A DNA stretch of 64,000 bases from Leeuwenhoekiella polynyae (GTDB taxonomy: Bacteria > Bacteroidota > Bacteroidia > Flavobacteriales > Flavobacteriaceae): the NCBI RefSeq assembly GCF_004104075.1, contig NZ_QOVK01000002.1, positions 370,902 through 434,901 of the forward strand, given 5' to 3'. The first letter of the stretch is position 1. Each line of letters starts with the position of its first letter. Below are positions 1 through 9,423 of the stretch, piece after piece. The notes beneath the pieces are model-generated. The model was not told the origin of the DNA. It did no database searches and saw only the letters and a list, made by a program, of their open reading frames with translations. The position numbers were made by a program, and so were the translations under genes.

Positions 1-1
1 C

Positions 2-544
2 AACTGGCAACCGCAGTTTGAAGATGTGGTAGACAACCCGTATCTAGATGATTTTTATAATGAGATGGAGCGCTGGTCTTTTAATCTGCAGGTTTATTTC
101 TTAAACAGTCGTTTTAGACAATTGCTCGAGATTCAGGAAAGCGGGAAAGACATCATTCAAGATCGTACGATTTATGAAGATGCCCATATTTTTGCGCCTA
201 ACCTGCATGCAATGGGTTTGCTCACTAACCGTGATTTTAACAATTACAGTTCGCTTTTTGAATTGATGGAAAGCGTTGTACAAGGCCCTGATTTGCTCAT
301 TTACTTACGCAGCAGTATTCCTAATCTTGTAGCCCAGATTCACAAACGCGGTAGAGAATATGAGAACTCGATTTCTATAGATTACCTAAGTAGATTGAAT
401 GAGCGCTACGAAGCCTGGATTCACGATTACAACAAAGGTAACTTACTAATCATTGATGTAGACAACATCAATTTTGTGGATAACCCAGAGGACTTGGGAG
501 ATATCATCAACAAGATCGATGCTGAGATAAACGGCTTATTTTAA
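2..544 (+). CDS. Deoxynucleoside kinase, 5'-truncated by window edge
   Basis: Phosphorylates deoxynucleosides with ATP for salvage in the cytoplasm (dNK/dGK/dAK family). The reading frame is open from base 2, so the first methionine-like codon (GTG at 26) is internal. The visible part starts near the conserved FEDVVDNPYLDDFY segment that follows the P-loop, so roughly the first 25 residues, including the Gly-rich ATP loop, lie outside the window. The later RGREYENSISIDYL segment matches the arginine-rich lid of the family. A paralogue forms the C-terminal half of the fusion gene at 41888-43015; both share the lid and an FVDN motif near the C-terminus. Exact substrate is not readable from sequence. 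Confidence 0.9.
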   Translation, partial: NWQPQFEDVVDNPYLDDFYNEMERWSFNLQVYFLNSRFRQLLEIQESGKDIIQDRTIYEDAHIFAPNLHAMGLLTNRDFNNYSSLFELMESVVQGPDLLIYLRSSIPNLVAQIHKRGREYENSISIDYLSRLNERYEAWIHDYNKGNLLIIDVDNINFVDNPEDLGDIINKIDAEINGLF

Positions 545-554
545 AACCAGTATC

Positions 555-1082
555 TTATCTTTCAATAAATACGTCGGCGATACTTTTTATTTGTTGAGGC
601 GAAAGACCTGTATATTCCTTTAGCTTTTCTGAAAAACCAGCCACTTCTTGTGCAGAGTAAGGACAACCTAAGTTATTTCCTTTTTTATCTAAGGAATTGG
701 TGAGCAGCTCCCTATTTTTATCAAAAATCAACCAAAAAGGTATTCCTGAGCGGGCTCCTTCTTGTTGCTCCAGAAATTCAGCAGCTCCGGGATTTTCCAG
801 ATCTTTTTTATCTTTTGCTTCCATTACGGTAAGGTAGGTTACTACAAAAGTATCTTCAATAGATTCACTGATTTGAGGATCCTTCAGTTGTTTTTCCATT
901 TTTTTACACCAACTGCACCAGGAGGCGTGAAAGATCACTAACACTTTTTTATCCTCAAGTTGTGCTTTAGAAAATGCCTCGTTCAGGACTTCTTCTGTTG
1001 ATTTTTGAGCAATTGCTTGACTAGATACACTAACAAATAAGAAGCATGTTAGAATACAGATTTTTGACAAATGGAATTTCAT
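555..1082 (-). CDS. Secreted thioredoxin-fold protein
   Basis: A 175-residue protein with a signal peptide (residues 1-26, cleaving after AIAQ) followed by a thioredoxin-like fold. The active site is WCSWCKKME with Cys56 and Cys59, so it is CxxC but not the classical WCGPC. The pattern fits the DUF255/thioredoxin_7-type periplasmic reductases of Bacteroidota. Its partner is unknown. It converges with the kinase gene ending at 544, only 10 bases away, and no hairpin terminator is evident between them. A role in periplasmic disulfide reduction is inferred from the fold only. Confidence 0.85.
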   Translation of the reverse strand: MKFHLSKICILTCFLFVSVSSQAIAQKSTEEVLNEAFSKAQLEDKKVLVIFHASWCSWCKKMEKQLKDPQISESIEDTFVVTYLTVMEAKDKKDLENPGAAEFLEQQEGARSGIPFWLIFDKNRELLTNSLDKKGNNLGCPYSAQEVAGFSEKLKEYTGLSPQQIKSIADVFIER

Positions 1083-1218
1083 AGAAAAAAATTATAGAGG
1101 TAAGTTATAAAAAAATAGGACATCCTGTTTTGAAAAAGATTTTGCTCAACTTCGCTAAGGCGGTGTTAAAGCAAGTTCCGTTCCTGCCAAACTTCTCTTA
1201 AACCTGAGGCTTCAGCCA

Positions 1219-1231
1219 CGAAAACGTTTGC
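1219..1231. promoter_or_regulatory. Candidate operator CGAAAACGTTTGC upstream of the QEGLA operon
   Basis: A partly palindromic site with an AAACGTTT core, about 46 bases before the ATG at 1277. The 10-mer CGAAAACGTT recurs at 9371-9380 (opposite strand) and 21740-21749, each time between genes. The shape resembles LacI-family operators. The assignment is inference. Confidence 0.35.
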
Positions 1232-1276
1232 TACAGATAGTTCTTTCTGCTAATTTGGTTACTCAAATATTGTAGA

Positions 1277-3109
1277 ATGAATTCCATGTTAAACGAAACC
1301 ATAGATCTTTTAGCAGATTTAGAACCCGGGAAGCGGACGATGAGCGAACTGCCTCACGGTGGTTTTATGGTGCTTGAACACGATGTACCTGCATTACTTA
1401 TTTACCGCAAAAAACCTAAAGATAAAGCTACCCTACGTCTCGCCAGAACAGGTGCTTCCTATCTTATAATTGGCGATTCTCATTTTGAATATTTCAGAGA
1501 CTTTATCAAAAAACTTACTGCTAAAATGGCGGAGCGTTTTGGATCTTTTGTTATGGTTGAATTGTATCGCGGAGAACCAGAGAGCACCAGTTTTATAATT
1601 AAAGGACCGGCTAATAAACTTCCGGCTTCCTTGGAAACCCTTTCTGAAGAACTTTCTGCACTAGACAGCAGAAGGTATCAAGTAAAACTAGATGCTGAAA
1701 TAAGCCATACAAAGAACCGTCAAAAATCATGTGATGAACCTTTAATTGACATTGATGATTTAAAAAGCGCTGGTGGAACGTTACTTGGTTTAGAACTTCC
1801 GCCGGTTTATTGTAACAGATCTGGCAAGGTTTATCCGCTTTATTTTAGAATGTTTAGAGACAAGTTTGCTAAAGCGATTCAGAAAACGATTTATGAATTC
1901 ATTAGAGTGCAAACCACGTCAGACATTCACAGCTATCACACGCTGGGACGCAGACGCATTCATGACGAGGTCTTAAAAATAGACCGCCAGATCACTGAAA
2001 TTCAATCACGCTATGAATTTTTATGGCTAGTTGCTCCTGTAAATATTCAGGCGCTACGTAAAAAGTTTTTTGACACCAATTTTGAAGAAATAGACTCGTA
2101 TCATTATCGCTTGCTTCCGGTAGATCCTGATTTGCTCAAACGCGAATTGTATAATTTAAGAATTGATGAGATCGATGACCCTTCGCTTTCCTATTTATAT
2201 AATGAAAAGCGCGAAGAATTAGACAAAGAGCTCACAATGCTTAAAGAGCGTGGCTCTAAAAATTTCTTCTACAGTAGTATTCGCTTATATCAAGGTGTTC
2301 CGCGAAATGTTTTAGCCGAAGCAAAGCTCATTCTGGAAACCATTTCTGAGAATCACGAGGAAACTTTAGAAAAAACAATTGATGCACATCAGTTTCAAAA
2401 AATGGCGCAAACTGAATTTGATTTCTTTAAAGAACAAGCACCGCATTATGAAGGTACGGTTCACATAAGAAATGATGTCAATATTATTATGGTTTCTAAT
2501 GGTGAGTTGTATTTGCCTGAAGATTATAAAATGACAGTAAATGAAGCTCAGGCATTGATTCAGCATGAGATAGGCACACACGCACTAACTCATTTTAACG
2601 GCAGTCAACAGGCGTTGAGCCAGCTTTCTGCAGGCTTTGCAGATTATGATGCAACTCAAGAAGGTATTGCAGTTCTTTCTGAATATTTAGGAGGCGGACT
2701 TACAGGGAATCGACTTAGAATACTCGCCGGGCGTGTCGTTGCGGGAGAAGATCTAATGAATGGTGCCGACTTTAAATCGGTTTTTCATCATCTATATACC
2801 GATTATGGTTTCACAAAAGAACGTGCATTCAATATCACTTCCAGAATGTTTCAGGGAGGTGGTTTTTTAAAAGATATTATCTACCTAAAAGGTCTCGTAG
2901 AACTTCGGGATCACTTAGGCAAAGGCGGTGATCTACAACCGCTACTGGCAGGAAAATTTGCTTTAAAGCACGTGGACATTATTAATGATTTAACGCAACG
3001 TGAACTGCTCAATCCGCCAAAAATTATTCCTCGTTATTTTAAAAACGAAGATTTTTCAACCAAACTAAATGCCTTTAAAGAAGGCATCACACTATCTAAA
3101 ATGATCTAA
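1277..3109 (+). CDS. QEGLA-motif (DUF1704/MATCAP-like) metallopeptidase
   Basis: A 610-residue protein of the family named 'flavohemoglobin expression-modulating QEGLA motif protein' (TIGR02421, DUF1704). An HExxxH zinc motif is visible as HEIGTH (His430, Glu431, His435), followed by QEGIA at 461-465, the signature that names the family. Eukaryotic members include the MATCAP tubulin tyrosine carboxypeptidases, so peptidase activity is likely, but the bacterial substrate is unknown. It is the first gene of a three-gene operon: the next ATG follows after 2 bases. The N-terminal ~250 residues lack recognisable motifs. There is no signal peptide, so it should be cytoplasmic. Start ATG 1277 chosen; a second Met lies three codons later. 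Confidence 0.88.
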   Translation: MNSMLNETIDLLADLEPGKRTMSELPHGGFMVLEHDVPALLIYRKKPKDKATLRLARTGASYLIIGDSHFEYFRDFIKKLTAKMAERFGSFVMVELYRGEPESTSFIIKGPANKLPASLETLSEELSALDSRRYQVKLDAEISHTKNRQKSCDEPLIDIDDLKSAGGTLLGLELPPVYCNRSGKVYPLYFRMFRDKFAKAIQKTIYEFIRVQTTSDIHSYHTLGRRRIHDEVLKIDRQITEIQSRYEFLWLVAPVNIQALRKKFFDTNFEEIDSYHYRLLPVDPDLLKRELYNLRIDEIDDPSLSYLYNEKREELDKELTMLKERGSKNFFYSSIRLYQGVPRNVLAEAKLILETISENHEETLEKTIDAHQFQKMAQTEFDFFKEQAPHYEGTVHIRNDVNIIMVSNGELYLPEDYKMTVNEAQALIQHEIGTHALTHFNGSQQALSQLSAGFADYDATQEGIAVLSEYLGGGLTGNRLRILAGRVVAGEDLMNGADFKSVFHHLYTDYGFTKERAFNITSRMFQGGGFLKDIIYLKGLVELRDHLGKGGDLQPLLAGKFALKHVDIINDLTQRELLNPPKIIPRYFKNEDFSTKLNAFKEGITLSKMI

Positions 3110-3111
3110 AA

Positions 3112-4164
3112 ATGAAAATATGTTTTGTTATAAGTGATGTAGCGACCGAGCCGGTAGGCACATCTGTAGTTTTAATGCGAAAAGCCCATCAACGGGGTCA
3201 CGATGTTTATGTAATGAATGTAGGCGGTTTTAATTTTTATCAGGGTGCTCCCATAAAACTTACATCTAAATTGATTCCAAAGGATTTAAAATATAAAACG
3301 TCACAAGAATTCTGGGAACAGGTTCAGGGTGATGAATTAGAATGGAAATTACAAGATTCGTCTAAAATTGATGTGGTTTTCTTAAGAAACAATCCTACCG
3401 AAGAAACCAGCTCAAGACACTGGGCAGAACACTCCGGGATTTCTTTTGGGCGTATGCTACAGGAACAAGGTGTACTTGTACTTAATGATGCTGATGCTAT
3501 GTCTAATGCATTTATAGACAAACTTTACTTTGAAGAATTACCGTCTTCTATTAAACCTAAAAGTTTGATCACCCGTGATAAAAATGAACTTCTGAAATTC
3601 TGGAAAAAATGCGGTAAAAAGATTGTATTAAAACCTCTTGAAGGTTCTGGTGGACAAAACGTATACCTTATTGATGAAGAGAAGAAAAATTTCAACCAGA
3701 TCATTACCAGCTTAACAGAATTGGGCTATGTAATTGCTCAAGAATTTCTACCAGAAGTTAGTAAAGGGGATGTGCGTATCATATTGGTGAACGGTCGTAT
3801 TCTTGAAGAAAATGGAGACCTAGCAGTTATTCGCCGCGTAAATAGTGACAAGGCAGAGTTTAGAAGTAATCTTTCTTTGGGTGCAACTGCAAAACCGGCA
3901 AAGCTCACCAAAGCAATGGAACACATTGTTGAAGTGACTGCCCCAAAACTCATCAAAGACGGATTCTTCTTTGTAGGTCTTGATGTTGTTGACGACAAGC
4001 TTATTGAGATTAATGTATTGAGTCCGGGTGGCTTAGATTATTGCGAAGAGATAGGTTTACCAGAATTTACAGATCCTGTGATTGAAGCTATTGAGCGCAA
4101 AGTAGCCTACAAAAAGTATTATAACCATAGTTTTTCAAACAAAGAGTTGGCTTCTATGCATTAA
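3112..4164 (+). CDS. GshB-like ATP-grasp ligase
   Basis: A 350-residue ATP-grasp enzyme resembling prokaryotic glutathione synthetase. It begins MKICFVISD, has the ATP-binding stretch VLKPLEGSGGQNVYLID, and ends with EINVLSPGGLDY. In true GshB the last stretch reads closer to EINVTSPTG, so the substrate end differs. It is longer than E. coli GshB (about 315 residues). It starts 2 bases after the QEGLA gene and is followed 11 bases later by an AstE-like gene, so it is clearly co-transcribed. It probably joins an amino acid or amine to a carboxylate; no gshA is visible here, so calling it a glutathione synthetase would be unsafe. Confidence 0.85.
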   Translation: MKICFVISDVATEPVGTSVVLMRKAHQRGHDVYVMNVGGFNFYQGAPIKLTSKLIPKDLKYKTSQEFWEQVQGDELEWKLQDSSKIDVVFLRNNPTEETSSRHWAEHSGISFGRMLQEQGVLVLNDADAMSNAFIDKLYFEELPSSIKPKSLITRDKNELLKFWKKCGKKIVLKPLEGSGGQNVYLIDEEKKNFNQIITSLTELGYVIAQEFLPEVSKGDVRIILVNGRILEENGDLAVIRRVNSDKAEFRSNLSLGATAKPAKLTKAMEHIVEVTAPKLIKDGFFFVGLDVVDDKLIEINVLSPGGLDYCEEIGLPEFTDPVIEAIERKVAYKKYYNHSFSNKELASMH

Positions 4165-4175
4165 AAAATCTAGTC

Positions 4176-5084
4176 ATGAACACATCACAAACTACCTATA
4201 AAAGAGTGTTGGGTGAATACACCTCACACAAAACCGGCCCTTTACTATTTATAAGTGCCGGAATTCACGGAAATGAACCCAGCGGATTACAAGCTTTAGA
4301 AAAAGTACTTAATGTTCTATCTGAAAACAAACCTGAAATACGCGGTAGATTAATTGCCGTTTCAGGAAATCGGGAAGCATTAGAAAACAATGTACGGTAT
4401 ATAGATGAAGATCTTAACCGTACCTGGACGGAAGAAAACATCGCTAATAAAATCACAGATACGCACGAAAAAAAAGAGATGTTTTGCATCATTGAGGTAC
4501 TTAAAAATTATCCCGAGTCTCAGTATGAGAAACGCTATTTTTTAGATTGCCATACAACCTCATCAGCCAGTAAACCTTATATTTCTGTGCAAGATGTAAA
4601 CGACAACGATAACTGGGCACATCAATTTCCGCCATATATAATAAGAGGATTTTCTGACATTGTTTACGGTTGTATAGATCATTATCTAAGTCGCATTGGG
4701 GTCACTGGTTTTGTTTTTGAAGGCGGTCAGCACGAAAGTCCTGATGCTGTAAAACATCATGAAGGAATGATCTGGCTAGCTTTGGCTAAAGCCTGTAATC
4801 TAGATCTAAATGAACTCAAAACGTATCCTGAAGCCGCTGCTTATATGGAAGCAATGAAAGCAGATCAAAAAACTTTTGAGATAGAACACCGTCACGAAAT
4901 TAAAAATGGTGATACGTTTAAAATGGAACCCGGTTATGAAAATTTTCAACCCATAAAAAAAGGAGAACAGCTAGCGATTCACAATGGTAAAAAAATAATT
5001 AGTACCTGGGATGCATATATTTTTATGCCGCTTTATCAAGCCCAAGGTAATGACGGTTTTTTTGTAGTTCAGGAAGTAGAATAA
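4176..5084 (+). CDS. AstE/AspA-family succinylglutamate desuccinylase-like hydrolase
   Basis: A 302-residue zinc hydrolase of the M14-related AstE/aspartoacylase family. Zinc ligands are visible as GIHGNEPSG (His31, Glu34) and DCHTT (His126); DEDLNR (77-82) supplies the usual substrate-binding Asn-Arg, and the Glu of FVFEGG is the likely catalytic residue. The family cleaves N-acyl amino acids or C-terminal amide-like bonds. As the third gene of the QEGLA/ATP-grasp operon it probably acts on the same small molecule or peptide tail. It ends 7 bases from the convergent App1-type gene without an obvious terminator. The substrate is not known. Confidence 0.85.
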   Translation: MNTSQTTYKRVLGEYTSHKTGPLLFISAGIHGNEPSGLQALEKVLNVLSENKPEIRGRLIAVSGNREALENNVRYIDEDLNRTWTEENIANKITDTHEKKEMFCIIEVLKNYPESQYEKRYFLDCHTTSSASKPYISVQDVNDNDNWAHQFPPYIIRGFSDIVYGCIDHYLSRIGVTGFVFEGGQHESPDAVKHHEGMIWLALAKACNLDLNELKTYPEAAAYMEAMKADQKTFEIEHRHEIKNGDTFKMEPGYENFQPIKKGEQLAIHNGKKIISTWDAYIFMPLYQAQGNDGFFVVQEVE

Positions 5085-5091
5085 ACTCTGA

Positions 5092-6120
5092 TTACTGAAT
5101 TAAACCCAATTCTCGAGCGTGATCTTCTGCCATCACGCTCTCTTTGACTAATAATGCAGGGGTGACTTCAAAACGTTCTAGTAAACCGCGTACGCGAAAA
5201 ACTCGCTTTTCGTGATTTACGCTGCGTAAGTAAATAGCTTTTATTTGCTCAGGGAATTCCTCTGCAATTTCTATATAAATATCTGCGTCGTGCTCGCCGC
5301 TATCCCCTATTAAAACAAATTGCATCTCAGGATAAGTATTCAAGATATTACGTATTTCGTGCTGTTTATGTGGTTTTTCCGGTTTGGGAGTGCGATCAAA
5401 AGGCGTTCTAAAATCACGTAGTAATATCGCTCCTTTCGGAAAATTATTATTCTTGATAAATGCCTGCAGATAGTGGTATAAATTCCACGGACTGTTACTC
5501 ACATAGAACATAGGATTTGAAGCCTCGCCAGACTTTCCTAAATGCAATTTATTATAAAAAGAGGCAGCTCCTTTAAATGGTGTTCTGTTTCCTACATCTG
5601 TAAAAAGTGTATTAAATATTACGCGCCATTTTAATAAAGAAGTAACCCCCGTTCTTAAAATGGTATCGTCTATATCACTGATTACACCATACTCTGCTTT
5701 TTTAGATGGAATAAGCATCTGCCCCGGAAAGCGATTATCGTTCTGAATCAGCCGTTTTTGATTCTCATCATCATAACCCAACTCCAATTGCAACCAGCCC
5801 TGCTCATTTGTTAACCCTCGTAAACCATCCACTGCCTGGTCTACTTTAAAATAGCCTTCGAGGTCGGTTTTGGTATAAAAAACACGATCATCCGGTAACC
5901 TTATTTTCAATTTTGCATGAGGCAATTCATCACTACGGAATTGTTTATAGGCATTTTTAAACGCATTAGCGACACCCGTTTTATCAAAATTAACTCCTTC
6001 ATCCTCTAAAGCCCTTCCTATCAAATATAAATGACCATCAGTACCATACGTTTGATACCCATGTATTTGCAAGGGATCTTGAGGGTGCAATCGTAATTTT
6101 TGTAAAACATCTTTCAGCAT
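5092..6120 (-). CDS. App1-family phosphatase (DUF2183)
   Basis: A 342-residue protein with the HAD-type App1 catalytic domain. The DIDDT motif at 149-153 within GVISDIDDTILRTG provides the nucleophilic and acid aspartates, and VLIGDSGEHDADIY is the later acidic HAD motif. Yeast App1 is a Mg-dependent phosphatidate phosphatase; bacterial members are annotated by homology only. The N-terminal ~130 residues form a beta-rich segment typical of these proteins. No signal peptide or membrane segment is visible. It lies directly downstream of the membrane pyrophosphatase gene, separated by a hairpin. Confidence 0.85.
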   Translation of the reverse strand: MLKDVLQKLRLHPQDPLQIHGYQTYGTDGHLYLIGRALEDEGVNFDKTGVANAFKNAYKQFRSDELPHAKLKIRLPDDRVFYTKTDLEGYFKVDQAVDGLRGLTNEQGWLQLELGYDDENQKRLIQNDNRFPGQMLIPSKKAEYGVISDIDDTILRTGVTSLLKWRVIFNTLFTDVGNRTPFKGAASFYNKLHLGKSGEASNPMFYVSNSPWNLYHYLQAFIKNNNFPKGAILLRDFRTPFDRTPKPEKPHKQHEIRNILNTYPEMQFVLIGDSGEHDADIYIEIAEEFPEQIKAIYLRSVNHEKRVFRVRGLLERFEVTPALLVKESVMAEDHARELGLIQ

Positions 6121-6133
6121 ATCTTTAAATTAG

Positions 6134-6163
6134 AAAATCCCGATTGAGAAACCGGGATTTTTA
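6134..6163 (-). terminator. Terminator downstream of hppA
   Basis: Nine-base stem AAAATCCCG/CGGGATTTT with a 10-base loop, 25 bases beyond the hppA stop codon. It separates hppA from the App1 gene. Confidence 0.7.
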
Positions 6164-6187
6164 TGGTAAAGTTGTCTTAAGAATTCG

Positions 6188-8584
6188 TTATTGTTTCTGA
6201 TGGTTTTCTACTTCTTTTACTAATATTTTCCCGTCACTAGTACTTGATTTACCCTTATAAGCTTGTAGTTTTTCATCGATCTCAGCTTCAGTGCCTGTCA
6301 CTCTTTTTTCAGTAATCTGAACCTTTCCATCTACAGTTTTTGTTTCCGTTATTAAAGCACTCATCAGCTCTCCAGATTCCTTTTTAATTTTTACCTCAAC
6401 CTGCATCTCTTGAGAATTTACCGCCATTCCATCGGAATGATTACCCAAAATCGGAGCGATAACCAAACCAACCAAACAGGTAAGTTTTATCAAAATATTC
6501 ATAGAAGGCCCAGACGTATCTTTAAAAGGATCGCCCACAGTGTCACCGGTTACTGCTGCTTTATGTGCATCGCTACCTTTATATTCCATTTTACCTTCAA
6601 TCTCTACGCCGGCTTCAAAAGACTTTTTAGCATTATCCCATGCTCCTCCTGCATTATTTTGAAAAATCGCCCACATCACTCCTGACACACAAACTCCTGC
6701 CATATAACCTCCCAAAGGTTCAGCTCCAAAAATCAATCCCATAAGAACAGGTGTTATTATGGTGATCAATCCGGGAAGAATCATTTCGCGTAATGCAGCC
6801 TTTGTTGAAATTTCAACACATTTGCCATATTCCGGCTTTCCGGTTCCTTCTAAAATACCCGGAATCTCTCTAAACTGGCGGCGCACTTCTTGCACCATTT
6901 GCATCGCTGCCTTACCTACTGATTGCATTGCTAATGCCGAAAATATAACCGGGACCATCCCTCCTACAAAAAGCGCTGCAAGCACATCAGCTTTAAAAAT
7001 ATTAATCCCGTCAATACCTGTAAAGGTTACATAAGCTGCAAAAAGTGCCAGAGCTGTTAATGCTGCTGAAGCAATCGCAAAACCTTTACCAACGGCTGCA
7101 GTGGTATTCCCCACAGAATCCAGAATATCTGTACGCTCGCGTACGTGATCTTCAAGCTCGCTCATCTCTGCCACACCACCTGCGTTGTCTGCAATGGGAC
7201 CAAAAGCATCTATGGCCAGCTGCATCGCCGTAGTTGCCATCATCGCTGAAGCTGCAAGAGCAACACCATAAAATCCTGCTAGTTCATACGAACCGTATAT
7301 TGCCGCTGCAAATAGCAAAACAGAAAAAAACGTTGACTTCATACCCACAGCAAGACCAGCGATAATATTAGTAGCCGCGCCTGTTGAAGAATTCTTTACA
7401 ATATCTAGAACAGGGCCTTTACCTAAACTTGTATAATGCGCTGTAACTACAGAAATTAATGCACCAACAGCAAGACCTATACATGCAGACCAAAACACAT
7501 TCATTGAAGGAATATCTTTATAACCTTCCCCAAAAAACTTCATCGACATAACCTCTGGCAACATCCAGTCTATCAAGAAATAACTTGCGATTAAGGTAAG
7601 TATGATTGCAACCCAATTTCCCATATCTAGTGCACGTTGCACTTGAGTTTCTTTAGCCTCATTATTTTTAATACTTACTAAAAAGGTTCCTAAAATGGAT
7701 GCTAAAATGCCTACACCCGCAATCACAATAGGAAGTAAGATGGGGCCCATATTATTGAAAACATCTGTAAACTGACCATCTTGAGACATATCTTGTATGA
7801 GGTAATTTCCCAAAACCATTGCCGCTAAAACCGTTGCTACATAACTACCAAAAAGGTCTGCACCCATCCCGGCAACATCCCCTACATTATCCCCTACATT
7901 ATCTGCAATAGTTGCTGGGTTACGCGGATCATCTTCTGGTATCCCGGCTTCTACTTTACCTACAAGGTCAGCACCTACATCTGCGGCTTTGGTGTAAATA
8001 CCTCCACCTACGCGAGCAAATAATGCGATAGATTCAGCTCCCAAAGAAAAACCAGCTAGTGTTTCTAAAACCACAGTCATCTCGTTATAAAAATCTCCGC
8101 CTTCCGTTAGAAAACTTCCCATCAAGAATAAAAAGATCAAACTCAATCCCAGAACAGCAAGACCGGCAACACCCAATCCCATCACTGTACCGCCACCAAA
8201 ACTTACTTTTAAAGCTTGTGGTAAACTTGTTTTTGCAGCTTCAGCAGTGCGTGCATTTGCATCGGTAGCGATACGCATACCTATATTTCCTGCAAGCGCC
8301 GAGAAGAATGCACCAATTATAAAAGCGGGAACAATTAACCAACTTGTCGTAACTACAACGTTTGATGTAATAAATAAAAGAACAGATGCGATAATGACGA
8401 ATATAAGTAAGAGCCTATATTCTGCAGCTAAAAAAGCTAAAGCTCCTTCTTTAATACTTTTAGAAATACTCTGCATTTTGTCGTTTCCTGGTGCTTGTTT
8501 TTTTACCCAAGCCATTTTGAAGAACATAAAAAGCAGGCCTAAAACAGCCAATGCAATTGGCACATAAATAATATTTGATTCCAT
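6188..8584 (-). CDS. hppA: K+-dependent membrane-bound pyrophosphatase (ion pump)
   Basis: A 798-residue multi-pass integral membrane protein that couples PPi hydrolysis to H+ and/or Na+ export. The PPi-binding signature [20 protein letters not shown] and the DNVGDNVGD repeat are present. The K+-dependence determinant reads GNTTAAVGK, with Ala496 and Gly499 where K+-independent pumps carry Lys and Thr, so this is the K+-dependent class; H+ versus Na+ specificity cannot be decided here. After the last membrane segment (about 700-718) there is a charged C-terminal tail of roughly 80 residues not needed for the core fold. A soluble pyrophosphatase gene lies just upstream in the same orientation but behind its own terminator. 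Confidence 0.96.
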   Translation of the reverse strand: MESNIIYVPIALAVLGLLFMFFKMAWVKKQAPGNDKMQSISKSIKEGALAFLAAEYRLLLIFVIIASVLLFITSNVVVTTSWLIVPAFIIGAFFSALAGNIGMRIATDANARTAEAAKTSLPQALKVSFGGGTVMGLGVAGLAVLGLSLIFLFLMGSFLTEGGDFYNEMTVVLETLAGFSLGAESIALFARVGGGIYTKAADVGADLVGKVEAGIPEDDPRNPATIADNVGDNVGDVAGMGADLFGSYVATVLAAMVLGNYLIQDMSQDGQFTDVFNNMGPILLPIVIAGVGILASILGTFLVSIKNNEAKETQVQRALDMGNWVAIILTLIASYFLIDWMLPEVMSMKFFGEGYKDIPSMNVFWSACIGLAVGALISVVTAHYTSLGKGPVLDIVKNSSTGAATNIIAGLAVGMKSTFFSVLLFAAAIYGSYELAGFYGVALAASAMMATTAMQLAIDAFGPIADNAGGVAEMSELEDHVRERTDILDSVGNTTAAVGKGFAIASAALTALALFAAYVTFTGIDGINIFKADVLAALFVGGMVPVIFSALAMQSVGKAAMQMVQEVRRQFREIPGILEGTGKPEYGKCVEISTKAALREMILPGLITIITPVLMGLIFGAEPLGGYMAGVCVSGVMWAIFQNNAGGAWDNAKKSFEAGVEIEGKMEYKGSDAHKAAVTGDTVGDPFKDTSGPSMNILIKLTCLVGLVIAPILGNHSDGMAVNSQEMQVEVKIKKESGELMSALITETKTVDGKVQITEKRVTGTEAEIDEKLQAYKGKSSTSDGKILVKEVENHQKQ

Positions 8585-8670
8585 AAAAAGAGAATTGGTT
8601 AAGTAATACTAATGTAGTAAAATTGAGGTTAATATCATTTCTCTCTCAAATTACAGAAAATAATTTACAA

Positions 8671-8701
8671 AAAAAGACCGCTAAACAGCGGTCTTTTTTT
8701 T
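8671..8701 (-). terminator. Terminator between ppa and hppA
   Basis: Stem GACCGCT/AGCGGTC extended by A/T pairs with a 4-base loop and long T-tracts on both strands. It follows the ppa stop, so the two pyrophosphatase genes are probably separate transcription units. Confidence 0.9.
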
Positions 8702-8724
8702 GTATACAAGAATGTATTTGATAC

Positions 8725-9252
8725 TTAATCGATACTTACTTCTTCTTTAGGCACATCGCTATTAGCATAACGGTCTATACATTGTTTGATGATTTCTTTT
8801 GCTTCATTTACATCACCAAAACCACCTACATCAACTTTTTTCTTTTCAAGATCTTTATAAACCTGAAAGAAATGTCCGATCTCTTTAATCAAATGCGGAT
8901 TTAAATCGCTTAAATCTTCTAAACGGCTTGCATTAGGATCGCTTACCGGTACGCAAATAATTTTTTCATCAGGACCTTTTTCATCAGTCATATGAAAAAC
9001 TCCAATAGGCTTAACTTCCATCACACAACCTGGAAAAGTAGGCTCTGTAACCAAAACTAAAACATCAAGAGGATCACCGTCTAATGCTAAAGTTTCTGGA
9101 ATGAAACCATAGTCTGCTGGATACATCATTGAAGAGAAAATCATACGATCGTAACGTATTTTTTTCAACTTAAAATCATATTCATATTTATTACGGCTTC
9201 CTTTTGGTATTTCGATCAGAACATCAAAAGTTGAAATACTATCTGCTGTCAT
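8725..9252 (-). CDS. ppa: Soluble inorganic pyrophosphatase
   Basis: A 175-residue family I pyrophosphatase that hydrolyses PPi to phosphate in the cytosol, driving biosynthetic reactions. Visible signatures are KYEYDFKLKKIRYDR near the N-terminus, YPADYGFIPETL, and the metal-binding DGDPLDVLVL. Length is normal for the bacterial enzyme. A promoter-like TATTTTTG lies about 50 bases upstream (9303-9310, minus strand). The adjacent hppA pump uses the same substrate, so the cell can either dissipate PPi or conserve its energy. Confidence 0.96.
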   Translation of the reverse strand: MTADSISTFDVLIEIPKGSRNKYEYDFKLKKIRYDRMIFSSMMYPADYGFIPETLALDGDPLDVLVLVTEPTFPGCVMEVKPIGVFHMTDEKGPDEKIICVPVSDPNASRLEDLSDLNPHLIKEIGHFFQVYKDLEKKKVDVGGFGDVNEAKEIIKQCIDRYANSDVPKEEVSID

Positions 9253-9302
9253 ATTTATTTTGGCTTTAATTTTCTATTGTTTATTAACCTAAAATAGGGA
9301 GG

Positions 9303-9310
9303 CAAAAATA
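9303..9310 (-). promoter_or_regulatory. -7 promoter element of ppa
   Basis: Reads TATTTTTG on the minus strand, matching the Bacteroidota -7 consensus TAnnTTTG. A TTG lies about 20 bases further upstream. It would start transcription about 45 bases before the ppa ATG. Confidence 0.55.
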
Positions 9311-9363
9311 GTCTAAAAGTCAAGCTACTACAAGAAAAACCCTGAAAAGAAAACAACTCGCTT

Positions 9364-9380
9364 ACGTTATAACGTTTTCG
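9364..9380. promoter_or_regulatory. Palindrome and CGAAAACGTT site upstream of ppa
   Basis: A perfect 12-base palindrome ACGTTATAACGT (9364-9375) overlaps a copy of CGAAAACGTT on the minus strand (9371-9380). It lies about 110 bases upstream of the ppa start and 44 bases past the end of the DUF5686 gene. Candidate repressor or activator site; inference. Confidence 0.35.
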
Positions 9381-9423
9381 TTTATGAAATATAAAAACAA
9401 TCAGAAATCTGACTATCACTTTT

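Noticed and set aside
3112..4164. Naming the ATP-grasp gene gshB
   Set aside because: Substrate-end motif differs from GshB, no gshA is adjacent, and the operon context suggests a different substrate.
8059..8567. Plus-strand frames inside hppA
   Set aside because: Shadow frames of the hppA coding strand; hppA motifs are unambiguous.
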